A stretch of DNA of 64,000 nt from assembly GCF_047553015.1 (NCBI RefSeq), contig NZ_CP180212.1:1550001-1614000 (forward strand), given 5' to 3'. Positions 9,051 to 16,779 of the stretch are shown one piece after another. Source of the DNA: Carnobacterium_A sp047553015 (lineage in GTDB: Bacteria; Bacillota; Bacilli; Lactobacillales; Carnobacteriaceae). The translations under genes were made by a program, and so were the position numbers. Each line of letters begins with the position of its first letter. The first letter of the stretch is position 1. The notes under the pieces are model-generated. The model did no database searches. It worked only from the letters and a program-made list of their open reading frames with translations, and was not told the origin of the DNA.

Positions 9051-9098
9051 AAAAAAAAGAACCTTCCCTATAATAAAGTATAGGGAAGGTTCTTTTTT
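9051..9098. terminator. Bidirectional terminator between convergent genes
   Basis: AAAAGAACCTTCCCTATA pairs with TATAGGGAAGGTTCTTTT around a 6-base loop, with A and T runs on both sides. It serves the lactonase gene (plus) and the EIIA gene (minus). Confidence 0.88.
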
Positions 9099-9109
9099 TC
9101 TAGTTATTC

Positions 9110-9619
9110 TTATGCGTTAGCTGAGATTGAACCAATTTCTGTTTTTGCAGAAACCGTTCCAGTCGTATTTAACGTGAAATCAGCAACTTTGTCCATATTA
9201 GTAAAGACAACAACCATTGCATTGTCTTTTCCTGCTACTTCAAGTGCTACTAAATTGACTGTTGAAACAACTGTATTTTCATCTATTTGGTCGCCTTCTT
9301 TAACAACTGTTTCAAAAGGTGCACCGTTTAATTCTACTGTATCTAAACCCATATGAAGTAAAACTTCAATGCCATTTTCAAGTAAAATCCCTACTGCGTG
9401 CTTTGTTGGGAAAACACTTAGAACTTTTCCAGCTACTGGTGACGTAATTTTACCATCTGTTGGAATAACAGCAAACCCGTTACCCATCATTTTTTGAGAA
9501 AACACCGGATCTGAAACTTCTTCTATTGAAACTAACTTCCCATTAGCTGGTGCGTATAGTTTAATTGTGTTGCTAGTTGATGCTTCATCTTTTTTCTTTA
9601 AAAAATCGAATAATCCCAT
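9110..9619 (-). CDS. crr: PTS glucose-family EIIA domain protein, stand-alone
   Basis: 169 residues forming a single EIIA-Glc domain. Both active-site histidines are present: PTKHAVGI and VLLHMGLDTVEL, the second being the phosphorylated His by family knowledge. VKEGDQI and the acidic-hydrophobic C-terminus fit the fold. It accepts phosphate from HPr and passes it to EIIB domains of glucose-family permeases that lack their own EIIA. The EIICB gene at the right edge of this window is one candidate partner. GGGAGATGG precedes the ATG. It stands alone, not beside ptsHI. Confidence 0.88.
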   Translation of the reverse strand: MGLFDFLKKKDEASTSNTIKLYAPANGKLVSIEEVSDPVFSQKMMGNGFAVIPTDGKITSPVAGKVLSVFPTKHAVGILLENGIEVLLHMGLDTVELNGAPFETVVKEGDQIDENTVVSTVNLVALEVAGKDNAMVVVFTNMDKVADFTLNTTGTVSAKTEIGSISANA

Positions 9620-9850
9620 TTTTATCCATCTCCCTTAAGTAATTTGGTATTTTTTATTTAGCCTAATTGAAAAGACTTCTTAATTATCATACCATAAACA
9701 ACAGTTTTTTTATAGATAAATAGGCCACAGCCATCTAGTAACTTTCATTTTAAACTACGTGTACATTTTTTTATCAGATGGATACTTTCTGATTTTCTTC
9801 AATCATAAATCCTTATTATTACTTTCCAACAATTATTTTCTTAAATTTAT

Positions 9851-9879
9851 TTGGATGTTTAAGTAAAATTAGGTATACT
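9851..9879 (+). promoter_or_regulatory. Sigma-A-type promoter of uppP
   Basis: TTGGAT (9851-9856), a 17-base spacer and TATACT (9874-9879), 44 bases before the uppP ATG. The rest of the 9620-9922 gap is AT-rich with nothing else recognised. Confidence 0.72.
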
Positions 9880-9922
9880 TATTTTTATGTACAATGAAAA
9901 ATAAAAATAAAAGGAGTTTATT

Positions 9923-10747
9923 ATGATCTTTATTGAACTATTAAAAGCGATTTTCCTTGGTATCGTTGAAGGTATTACAGAGTGGCTGCCAATTAGCAGT
10001 ACTGGACACATGATTTTAGTTGAAGAATTTATTCAACTAGATGCATCTGCTGCATTTAAAGAAATGTTTTTTGTGGTTATTCAACTCGGAGCTATTCTTG
10101 CAGTTGTACTACTTTTTTTCCATAAATTAAACCCTTTTTCTCCTAAGAAAACGAGTATTGAGAAAAAAGAAACGATGTCTATTTGGTATAAAGTCATCAT
10201 TGGAGTTCTACCAGCTGCTGTTTTAGGGTTTTTATTCGATAACTGGCTGAATGATCACTTATATAATTACATTACTGTAGCTATCACACTCATTATTTAT
10301 GGTATTTTATTTATTGTTATTGAAAATCGCAATAAAAACCACAAAGGAACTATTCAGACCTTTAATGAGTTAACCTATAAAACAGCCTTTTTAATTGGGA
10401 TATTTCAAGTTCTCGCACTCATTCCGGGTACGTCTCGCTCAGGTGCAACTATTTTAGGAGCTATTTTACTTGGCTCTTCGCGTTATATTGCAGCAGAGTA
10501 TTCTTTCTTTTTATCCATTCCTATTATGTTTGGAGCAAGTGCCTTAAAACTAATTAAATTTGGCTTTGATTTTACTGGTATGGAGGTAGCTATTTTACTA
10601 ACAGGTATGATTGTCGCTTTTGCTGTTTCAGTCTTTGCCATTAAATTCTTATTAGGCTATATTAAAAATAATGATTTTAAAGCTTTTGGTTGGTACCGTA
10701 TTGTTTTAGGTATCCTCGTAATCGGCTATTTTGTTTTCTTTAATTAA
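9923..10747 (+). CDS. uppP: Undecaprenyl-diphosphatase UppP (BacA)
   Basis: 274 residues, strongly hydrophobic, with about eight membrane segments. The two BacA signatures are intact: GIVEGITEWLPISSTGHM near the N-terminus and PGTSRSGATI at about residues 168-177. The enzyme dephosphorylates undecaprenyl pyrophosphate to recycle the lipid carrier for peptidoglycan and teichoic acid synthesis and gives basal bacitracin tolerance. AAGGAG precedes the ATG. It has its own promoter and terminator, so it is a single-gene transcript. Confidence 0.97.
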   Translation: MIFIELLKAIFLGIVEGITEWLPISSTGHMILVEEFIQLDASAAFKEMFFVVIQLGAILAVVLLFFHKLNPFSPKKTSIEKKETMSIWYKVIIGVLPAAVLGFLFDNWLNDHLYNYITVAITLIIYGILFIVIENRNKNHKGTIQTFNELTYKTAFLIGIFQVLALIPGTSRSGATILGAILLGSSRYIAAEYSFFLSIPIMFGASALKLIKFGFDFTGMEVAILLTGMIVAFAVSVFAIKFLLGYIKNNDFKAFGWYRIVLGILVIGYFVFFN

Positions 10748-10772
10748 TTGCAATACTTTCTGCTTTTTTATC

Positions 10773-10807
10773 AAAAAGACTTCTTATCTTTAAGGGGTCT
10801 TTTTTTT
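10773..10807 (+). terminator. Probable terminator after uppP
   Basis: AAAAAGAC (10773-10780) pairs with GTCTTTTT (10797-10804), followed by a T run. The stem is short and the loop long, so confidence is moderate. Confidence 0.6.
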
Positions 10808-10820
10808 GTTTTTTGTTATT

Positions 10821-10839
10821 GATAACGATAATCATTCTC
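10821..10839. promoter_or_regulatory. Fur-box-like operator
   Basis: GATAACGATAATCATTCTC matches the 19-base Fur consensus (GATAATGATTATCATTATC style) at nearly every position and keeps the inverted symmetry. It lies just upstream of the -35 region of the metal ATPase gene. The regulator is inferred from the motif. Confidence 0.65.
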
Positions 10840-10845
10840 AGTTAT

Positions 10846-10860
10846 TTATAATCATTACAA
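10846..10860. promoter_or_regulatory. PerR-box-like operator overlapping -35
   Basis: TTATAATCATTACAA differs at one position from the PerR consensus TTATAATNATTATAA. Its right half is the -35 hexamer TTACAA, so binding would block polymerase. This supports peroxide- or iron-dependent control of the downstream ATPase. Confidence 0.65.
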
Positions 10861-10884
10861 TCTGATAACGATTTGTGTTATGAT
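10855..10884 (+). promoter_or_regulatory. Promoter of the P1B-4 ATPase gene
   Basis: TTACAA (10855-10860), an 18-base spacer and TATGAT (10879-10884), 40 bases before the ATG at 10925. A further imperfect inverted repeat (TGATAAC...GTTATGA) covers the spacer and -10. Confidence 0.6.
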
Positions 10885-10924
10885 AGATTCAAATCTAATG
10901 TTTATAAAAAAAGGAGCAAAAAAG

Positions 10925-12814
10925 ATGAGCCTATTATTTAAAGAAAATAAACCTATGGTCGCAACAATACTCAGTGGATTGCTCATTATAATTGGCCTAT
11001 TTTTTACATTTACTGGCTATACTACAATTGCAGCACTCGTTTATATTTCTTCTTTTATTATTGGAGGTTTTCATCAAGCAAAAGAAGGCTTACAAGATAC
11101 TATCCAAAACAAAAAATTAAATGTTGATATATTAATGGTTCTAGCTGCACTAGGGGCTTCAGCTATTGGTTATTGGATGGAAGGAGCTTTACTTATTTTT
11201 ATTTTTTCTCTAAGTGGTTCGCTTGAAGTCTATGCAACAAATAAAAGTACTAAAGCGATTACTGAATTAATGAATTTAACACCAGAAAGTGCCATGCTGA
11301 TTCAACCAGATGGTTCTATTAAAGAAATTCCAACTTCCTCACTATCTATTGGAGATAAATTAATGGTTAGCAAAGGAACAACTATTCCAATTGATGGTAT
11401 CTTACTAAGTAAAGAAGGTTTAATCGATGAGTCAGCTATTTCTGGTGAATCTATCCCTTCAGAAAAAGTTGCTGGTGATGAAGTGATTGGTGGAACCATT
11501 AATTTGCAAGAAGGAATTACCGTTCAAGTCTCTAAAGATAGTTCAAATACTCTATTTGCTAAAATTCTACGAATGGTTGATGAAGCACAAAGTACCCCTT
11601 CTAAGACAGCCACTATGATCGAAGCAATTGAAAATAAGTATGTTATTTCTGTACTTGTCTTTGTTCCAGTTATGATTGCCATTTTCTATTTCATCTTAAA
11701 TTGGGGATGGAACGAATCTTTCTATCGAGGAATGGTATTGTTAACGGTCGCTTCTCCTTGTGCGCTAGTAGCTTCTGCTGCTCCAGCAACGCTATCTGCC
11801 ATTTCAAACAGTGCACGTAAAGGGATTTTATTTAAAGGTGGATCATATCTCGAAAACTTTGGCCAAATTCGTGCTATTGCTTTTGATAAAACTGGAACAC
11901 TTACGCAAGGGAAACCGGTAGTAACAGAGTCTTTTTTCAAACCTGAAGAAGATAAACAAGCCATTATAAATGTTTGTGTAGCTATGGAAAAAACGTCAAC
12001 ACACCCCATTGCTCGTGCAATCGTTCAGGCTTTTAGTGAAACAAGTGATCACGAGTTAGTTATTGAAAATTTAAAAGACCATACTGGTCATGGATTATCT
12101 GGTAAAGCCTATGGTGAAGAATGGAAAATCGGAAAAAAAGACTACGCTTTAATAGAAAAAAATACTCTTTTTACTGATAAAGCTGAAACATTACAAGAAG
12201 AAGGCAAAACCGTTATTTATATTAGTAAAAATAATCAGGTTGTTGCTTACTTTGGATTACTTGATACGCCTAAAGAAGAAGCAAAACAAATGGTTGATTA
12301 TTTCAAATCTCAAGGTGTTTATACTATTATGATTACAGGTGATAACCCTGCAACAGCAGCGACAGTTGGCGCAATTGTCGGTGTTGACGAAGTCAAAGCA
12401 AATTGTTTACCTGATGAAAAAGCTGAATTAATTAAGGAATTGAAGATTAAATACGGTTCTATTGCAATGATTGGAGACGGTATTAACGATGCACCTGCTT
12501 TGGCAAATGCTTCTATTGGAATTGCAATGGGGGCTGGAACAGATATCGCAATGGACGTTGCTGATGTGGTTCTTATGAAAAATGATTTAACTCAATTAGC
12601 CTATAGTCACCAATTATCTAATCGCCTTAAAAAAATTACAATTCAAAATATTGTTTTCGCTATTAGTGTTATTGTCCTTTTAATTATCAGTAATTTATTT
12701 CAACTTATCACTTTGCCTTTAGGAGTTGTCGGCCACGAAGGCAGTACTATTTTAGTTATCTTAAATGGATTAAGGTTATTAAAAACAAATCCTGCTTCAT
12801 CCAAAATAAAGTGA
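10925..12814 (+). CDS. P1B-4-type metal-exporting ATPase (PfeT/FrvA/ZosA-like)
   Basis: The ATG at 10925 (AAGGAG eight bases upstream) gives 629 residues; an upstream ATG at 10880 lies in the -10 box and is rejected. There is no N-terminal metal-binding domain. Membrane segments start at once. Key motifs are phosphatase TISGES-type (AISGES), the ion-site SPC at 277-279 instead of CPC, phosphorylated Asp321 in DKTGTLTQG, TGDNPATA, GDGINDAPAL, and HEGS in the last membrane part. By family knowledge SPC plus HEGS/T marks P1B-4 pumps that export Fe(II), Zn(II) or Co(II). Fur- and PerR-like boxes in the promoter favour iron efflux, as for Listeria FrvA and Bacillus PfeT. The substrate remains an inference. 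Confidence 0.9.
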   Translation: MSLLFKENKPMVATILSGLLIIIGLFFTFTGYTTIAALVYISSFIIGGFHQAKEGLQDTIQNKKLNVDILMVLAALGASAIGYWMEGALLIFIFSLSGSLEVYATNKSTKAITELMNLTPESAMLIQPDGSIKEIPTSSLSIGDKLMVSKGTTIPIDGILLSKEGLIDESAISGESIPSEKVAGDEVIGGTINLQEGITVQVSKDSSNTLFAKILRMVDEAQSTPSKTATMIEAIENKYVISVLVFVPVMIAIFYFILNWGWNESFYRGMVLLTVASPCALVASAAPATLSAISNSARKGILFKGGSYLENFGQIRAIAFDKTGTLTQGKPVVTESFFKPEEDKQAIINVCVAMEKTSTHPIARAIVQAFSETSDHELVIENLKDHTGHGLSGKAYGEEWKIGKKDYALIEKNTLFTDKAETLQEEGKTVIYISKNNQVVAYFGLLDTPKEEAKQMVDYFKSQGVYTIMITGDNPATAATVGAIVGVDEVKANCLPDEKAELIKELKIKYGSIAMIGDGINDAPALANASIGIAMGAGTDIAMDVADVVLMKNDLTQLAYSHQLSNRLKKITIQNIVFAISVIVLLIISNLFQLITLPLGVVGHEGSTILVILNGLRLLKTNPASSKIK

Positions 12815-12815
12815 A

Positions 12816-12852
12816 TAAAAAGCGGCTAGGATCTATTCCTAACCGCTTTTTT
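12816..12852. terminator. Bidirectional terminator
   Basis: AAAAAGCGG and CCGCTTTTTT arms with an inner TAGG/CCTA stem. It lies between the convergent ATPase and aspartokinase genes. Confidence 0.87.
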
Positions 12853-12870
12853 GTTCACTTTGTTTAACTA

Positions 12871-14220
12871 TTATTCGAAAAATGCATGATATAAGGCCTT
12901 GACAGCTTGTTCTTCTTGATCTGCAGAAATACCAAACATAAAACTAACCTCAGATGCTCCTTGGTTGACCATTTCAATATTGATATGATTTCTAGTAAGA
13001 GCAGTTGCTGCTTTGGACATCGTTCCGCTATTTTGACGCATACCTTCGCCCACAATCATAATCAAGGCTAAATTACCCTCGACTACAACGCTATCAGCTG
13101 AAAGTTCATTCTTTAATCGATTGATTAATACGTGCTGTCCTTTTTCAGATAATTGATTTTCTCTGAGGATAATAGTTAAATCATCAATTCCTGACGGCAT
13201 ATGTTCATAACTCAAGTTTTGGTCTTCTAAAATCTCAAGAACACGGCGACCGAAACCTATTTCACGATTCATCAAATATTTTTCAATATAAATACTACAA
13301 AATCCAGTAGAACTTGCTATTCCAACAACTTCTTGATCAGCAAGTTGGCGTTTCTTCAGAATACTAGTACCTGGTGCCTTTGGATTATTTGTATTTTTTA
13401 TTTGAACAGGAATTCCTTCTTTAAATGCAGGATACAATGCCTCATCATGTAGAACAGAAAAACCAGCATAAGATAATTCGCGCATTTCTCGATAAGTTAA
13501 TTCTTTGATTGCGCATGGATTCATCACGACTGATGGATTTGCTACATAAATCGCATCTACATCTGTAAAGTTTTCATACAAAGAAGCCTGAACACCATTC
13601 GCTAAAATAGCACCAGTAATATCTGAACCACCTCGTGAAAAAGTACAGATTTTACCTGATTTAGTGTAACCAAAAAAGCCCGGAAAAATAATGATTTCTT
13701 TTATTTTACGTAACTGATATAAATTTTTATATGACTCAGCTAAAATCTGAGCATTTCCTGGCTCATCTGTTACGTATAACCCTGCTTCTCTAGGATTAAC
13801 ATAGCGAGCGGGTAGCCCTTCTTTATTAAAATAAGCTGCAATAAGTTTTGCGTTATTGTCTTCTCCACTTGCTTTAAATGAATCCAGATAGTAATCTGGA
13901 TTCATTTTATCGCCATTCACCAATTCCAATAAATTAGCTTTTATTTCTTCTATTATGACCGAATCTAATTCTAATTCTTCAGCTATTAGACGATAACGAG
14001 ATAAAATTTTCGCCATTTCTTTCTCTATTTCTTGACCTTTTAGCGCGGCTATACCCAGATTGATTAAGAGATCTGTTACTTTTTCATCTGCAGGTGACCG
14101 CTTGCCTGGGGCCGAAACAACAACTATTTTACGGTTTGGATCATCCATAATAATTTGTAAAACTTTTTTTATTTGTTCTCCTGAAGCTAGAGAACTTCCA
14201 CCGAATTTTATCACATTCAT
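12871..14220 (-). CDS. Aspartate kinase (monofunctional, ACT-domain)
   Basis: 449 residues from the ATG at 14220 (MNVIKFGGSSLA; GAAAGAAG upstream); a GTG nine bases earlier is a weaker choice. The N-terminal kinase domain has KFGGSS, FSRGGSDITGA and YTDVDAIY-type text (NFTDVDAIYVANP). The C-terminal third holds two ACT domains (IYIEKYLMNREIGF; LIMIVGEGM...INIEMVNQGASEVSFMFG). The enzyme phosphorylates aspartate, the first step toward lysine, threonine and methionine, and also toward diaminopimelate for the wall. It is a single gene here. No lysine riboswitch was recognised in the 270-base leader. The length and sequence fit the YclM/ThrD-like class III enzyme rather than the shorter LysC. Confidence 0.92.
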   Translation of the reverse strand: MNVIKFGGSSLASGEQIKKVLQIIMDDPNRKIVVVSAPGKRSPADEKVTDLLINLGIAALKGQEIEKEMAKILSRYRLIAEELELDSVIIEEIKANLLELVNGDKMNPDYYLDSFKASGEDNNAKLIAAYFNKEGLPARYVNPREAGLYVTDEPGNAQILAESYKNLYQLRKIKEIIIFPGFFGYTKSGKICTFSRGGSDITGAILANGVQASLYENFTDVDAIYVANPSVVMNPCAIKELTYREMRELSYAGFSVLHDEALYPAFKEGIPVQIKNTNNPKAPGTSILKKRQLADQEVVGIASSTGFCSIYIEKYLMNREIGFGRRVLEILEDQNLSYEHMPSGIDDLTIILRENQLSEKGQHVLINRLKNELSADSVVVEGNLALIMIVGEGMRQNSGTMSKAATALTRNHINIEMVNQGASEVSFMFGISADQEEQAVKALYHAFFE

Positions 14221-14491
14221 TAAATACACTTCTTTCTTTTCTTAACTTACTTTTCTTATTTTCTCTTTTTTTTGAGAAAGAATCAAGCTTTTCAAAAAAA
14301 AGTTCTGTTTTTTTCTCTAGATGCTAGAACCAGTCATCAAATCATCTTGAGTTTGTCATAAAATTGCAACTTTAGTCTCTATATATCTGGACAAAATAGC
14401 GTTATAATGGAGGTAATACAAATTGATTTTCTTGTTAGTTTGCCGATAAACTCTATTAAGTCGTTACTTATTTTAAAAAGGAGATAGAAAA

Positions 14492-14866
14492 ATGAAACGA
14501 AAGCTGTTTATAAAATTATTCATCAGTTTTACACTTGTAAGCAAATTAGTAGCGATTATCACTACATTCCAAAAATCTCAAACAACACTGGATCCTTTGA
14601 ACTTTTTCATTGGTAAATGGCATGTTAGTGAACCTGCTTCATCTATTGAAATGTCTATTCAAATAAAAGAAAATCGGCAAGTCTATTTAAACAATCAATT
14701 AATGAACGGTCAATTAGTTTTTATTGAAAACGATAAACTAATTTTTAAAGATCATTTCGGTTATGAATTAATCGTTACTAAGACTTCACCTACTACATTA
14801 AACTTATTTGATGAAGCTGATGAAAAAAATTACCAACTTGTTCGAGAAACTGAGCTATTATACTAA
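14492..14866 (+). CDS. Small exported protein, DUF4828-like
   Basis: 124 residues with a basic hydrophobic N-terminus (KRKLFIKLFISFTLV) that looks like a signal anchor or signal peptide, then a small domain with FFIGKWHV, NGQLVFIENDKLIFKDHFGYEL and FDEADEKNYQLV. The order of the WY-type, LxFLDHFGY and FYDEA-like elements resembles DUF4828 proteins of lactic acid bacteria. Function is unknown. AAGGAG precedes the ATG, and a TATAAT lies at 14403-14408. It is a single gene with its own terminator. Confidence 0.75.
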   Translation: MKRKLFIKLFISFTLVSKLVAIITTFQKSQTTLDPLNFFIGKWHVSEPASSIEMSIQIKENRQVYLNNQLMNGQLVFIENDKLIFKDHFGYELIVTKTSPTTLNLFDEADEKNYQLVRETELLY

Positions 14867-14890
14867 TTCCAATTATTCTTTAATAAAATA

Positions 14891-14935
14891 AAAAACCTTA
14901 GCCACAGCATAGAAATTGTGGCTAAGGCTTTTTAT
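14891..14935. terminator. Bidirectional terminator
   Basis: CCTTAGCCACA pairs with TGTGGCTAAGG around a 10-base loop, flanked by A and T runs. It serves the DUF4828-like gene and the convergent peptide-binding protein gene. Confidence 0.87.
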
Positions 14936-14940
14936 TTTAA

Positions 14941-16617
14941 TTATTCTGCTTCGATATAAGCATTTTTATACGTGTATTTTGCTCCTACTTGATGATTGTA
15001 GATGTCTTTTACATTTGTTTTTTGCAATGTTGCTGCTGCTCTTTGGAAAAGAGGAGCAACTCCTGCTTCATCTAATAGAATTTTTTCTGCATCCAATAAG
15101 TTTTTCCAACGTTCGTCTACATTTGTAGCATTTTCATTCTTAGATAATTCAACTAATTTATCAAATTCTGCGTTGCTATAACTTGATCTGTTGTAAGGAC
15201 TTTCTGTCATTAGCAAATCAACAAAGTTTACTGGGTCTGCGAAGTCTGCGCCCCATCCACCTAAAGCGAAGTCATAGTTTTGTTCAGTTTGTAATTCTAA
15301 GCGAACTTTGAACGGAACATTTTTAACTTTGATTTTTACGCCTGGTAAACTAGTTTCAATCTGATCTTTCATGTATGCTGCGATTTTTTTATTCGTTTCA
15401 TCATCGTCTCCAAGTAATTCTAATTCTACGCTATCAACGCCAAGTTCAGCTTTTGCTTTTTCCCAATTTTCTAAAGCAGCGTCTTTGTCGTAAGAAAGGT
15501 AATCACCAGATTCTTCTCGGAAATCTTTTTTCGTATTTGGATTTGCAGCTAAATCAGCTGGCACTAGTCCTCCTAATACTTGAGAACCATTTGCTAAGAT
15601 TTCGTTAGCTAGTAATTCTTGATCAAATGATGTCGCAATTGCTTTACGCAAACTTTGATTTGCTAAAGGAGTCTTTTCACCATTTTTCTCTTGGTTAAAT
15701 TGTAGGTAAGATGATCTAGCTTCTGTCTCAACAACGTAATCATCGTTTCCTTGGAATTGTTTTGCAAATTCACCTGTTAAGTTTACACGATCTAATTGGC
15801 CTGAATCATATAAGTTCAAAGCTGTAGAAGTTTCTTTGATAACTTCAACATTAATTTTATCTAAGATAACATTTTCAGCATCCCAGTAATCTTCATTTTT
15901 ATCGTATGACCAATTTAAGTTTGTTCCATCCCACTCACTAAAAGTAAACGGTCCATTAAAAATCATCGTCTCAGCAGAAGTACCATAGTCAGAAGCTTGT
16001 TCCTCAACAAAAGCTTGGTTTTGTGGGAAGAACGTTGGGAATGCCATCAGTGAGATAAAGTATGGAACTGGTTTCTCCATTGTTACTTTAAATTCATAAT
16101 CCCCTACTGCTTCTACTCCTAAAGTTTCTTTATCTACTTCACCTTCCATGATTGCAGCTGCATTTTTGATTCCATCAAATAAGTATGAATAAGGTGCTGC
16201 AGTATCAGGATTTACAATTCTTTGCCATGCATAGACGAAGTCTTGAGCTGTTACAGGATCTCCGTTAGACCATTTTGCTCCTTCTTGTAATTTAAAGCTG
16301 TACTCTAAACCGTCTTCACTAATTACCGCTTCCTCAGAAGCAAGTGCTGGAATAGGCTGGCTATCTTTGTCTAAACGATAAAGTCCTTCATTAATTTGAT
16401 TAAATACAGTAAAACTGACAGTATCTGTCGCAAGAGCTGTATCTCCTGTAGGCAATTCAGCGATTTCAACTAAGTTTAAAACTTGCTCATCCGCTAAATT
16501 TGAATCACTTGATCCTTTTGAACTTTCTGTTGCATCGTTGCTCTCATTATTGCCGCATGCAGTTAATAAACTTGCTGTTAACAATACTGCACTAGCGTAC
16601 CACCATTTCTTTTTCAT
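14941..16617 (-). CDS. Oligopeptide ABC transporter substrate-binding lipoprotein (OppA-like)
   Basis: 558 residues with a lipoprotein signal ending LLTASLLTACGN (Cys21). The SBP_bac_5 domain follows: LNLVEIAELPTGDTALATD, YSFKLQEGAKWSNGDPVTAQDFVYAWQR (start of the motif), and the C-terminal region VDLLMTESPYNRSSYSN. It would bind extracellular peptides, possibly signalling peptides, and hand them to an Opp/App permease. No permease or ATPase genes flank it, so it is an orphan receptor. Such solitary OppA paralogues are common in lactic acid bacteria. It has its own promoter and ends at a shared bidirectional terminator. Confidence 0.92.
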   Translation of the reverse strand: MKKKWWYASAVLLTASLLTACGNNESNDATESSKGSSDSNLADEQVLNLVEIAELPTGDTALATDTVSFTVFNQINEGLYRLDKDSQPIPALASEEAVISEDGLEYSFKLQEGAKWSNGDPVTAQDFVYAWQRIVNPDTAAPYSYLFDGIKNAAAIMEGEVDKETLGVEAVGDYEFKVTMEKPVPYFISLMAFPTFFPQNQAFVEEQASDYGTSAETMIFNGPFTFSEWDGTNLNWSYDKNEDYWDAENVILDKINVEVIKETSTALNLYDSGQLDRVNLTGEFAKQFQGNDDYVVETEARSSYLQFNQEKNGEKTPLANQSLRKAIATSFDQELLANEILANGSQVLGGLVPADLAANPNTKKDFREESGDYLSYDKDAALENWEKAKAELGVDSVELELLGDDDETNKKIAAYMKDQIETSLPGVKIKVKNVPFKVRLELQTEQNYDFALGGWGADFADPVNFVDLLMTESPYNRSSYSNAEFDKLVELSKNENATNVDERWKNLLDAEKILLDEAGVAPLFQRAAATLQKTNVKDIYNHQVGAKYTYKNAYIEAE

Positions 16618-16691
16618 ATATCCAATCCCCTTTAGTTGTTTTTTTTCAATTAAATTAGAATTAGATTCTATTTAAATGAGAACTTTCTAAT

Positions 16692-16720
16692 AATATACAG
16701 GGAAAAAACAGATAAAGCAA
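16692..16720 (-). promoter_or_regulatory. Probable promoter of the OppA-like gene
   Basis: On the minus strand TTGCTT (16720-16715), a 17-base spacer and TATATT (16697-16692). The -35 hexamer lies in the loop of the glycogen operon's terminator, so the two elements overlap. Confidence 0.6.
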
Positions 16721-16733
16721 GAGTTTTATCTGT
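16703..16733 (-). terminator. Terminator of the glycogen operon
   Basis: ACAGATAAA pairs perfectly with TTTATCTGT, followed on the minus strand by a T run (16707-16703). It lies about 45 bases after the amylase stop codon. Copies of ATTAGAATTAGATT sit on each side (16654 and 16768). Confidence 0.8.
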
Positions 16734-16779
16734 TTTCTTTTATTTATTTTTTTATTATTCATTTTTCATTAGAATTAGA

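Noticed and set aside
10880..10924. Upstream ATG extending the metal ATPase by 15 codons
   Set aside because: It lies within the -10 promoter box and has no ribosome-binding site; AAGGAG precedes the ATG at 10925.
14221..14491. Lysine riboswitch before the aspartokinase gene
   Set aside because: No lysine-box-like conserved core or terminator arrangement could be recognised in the leader.
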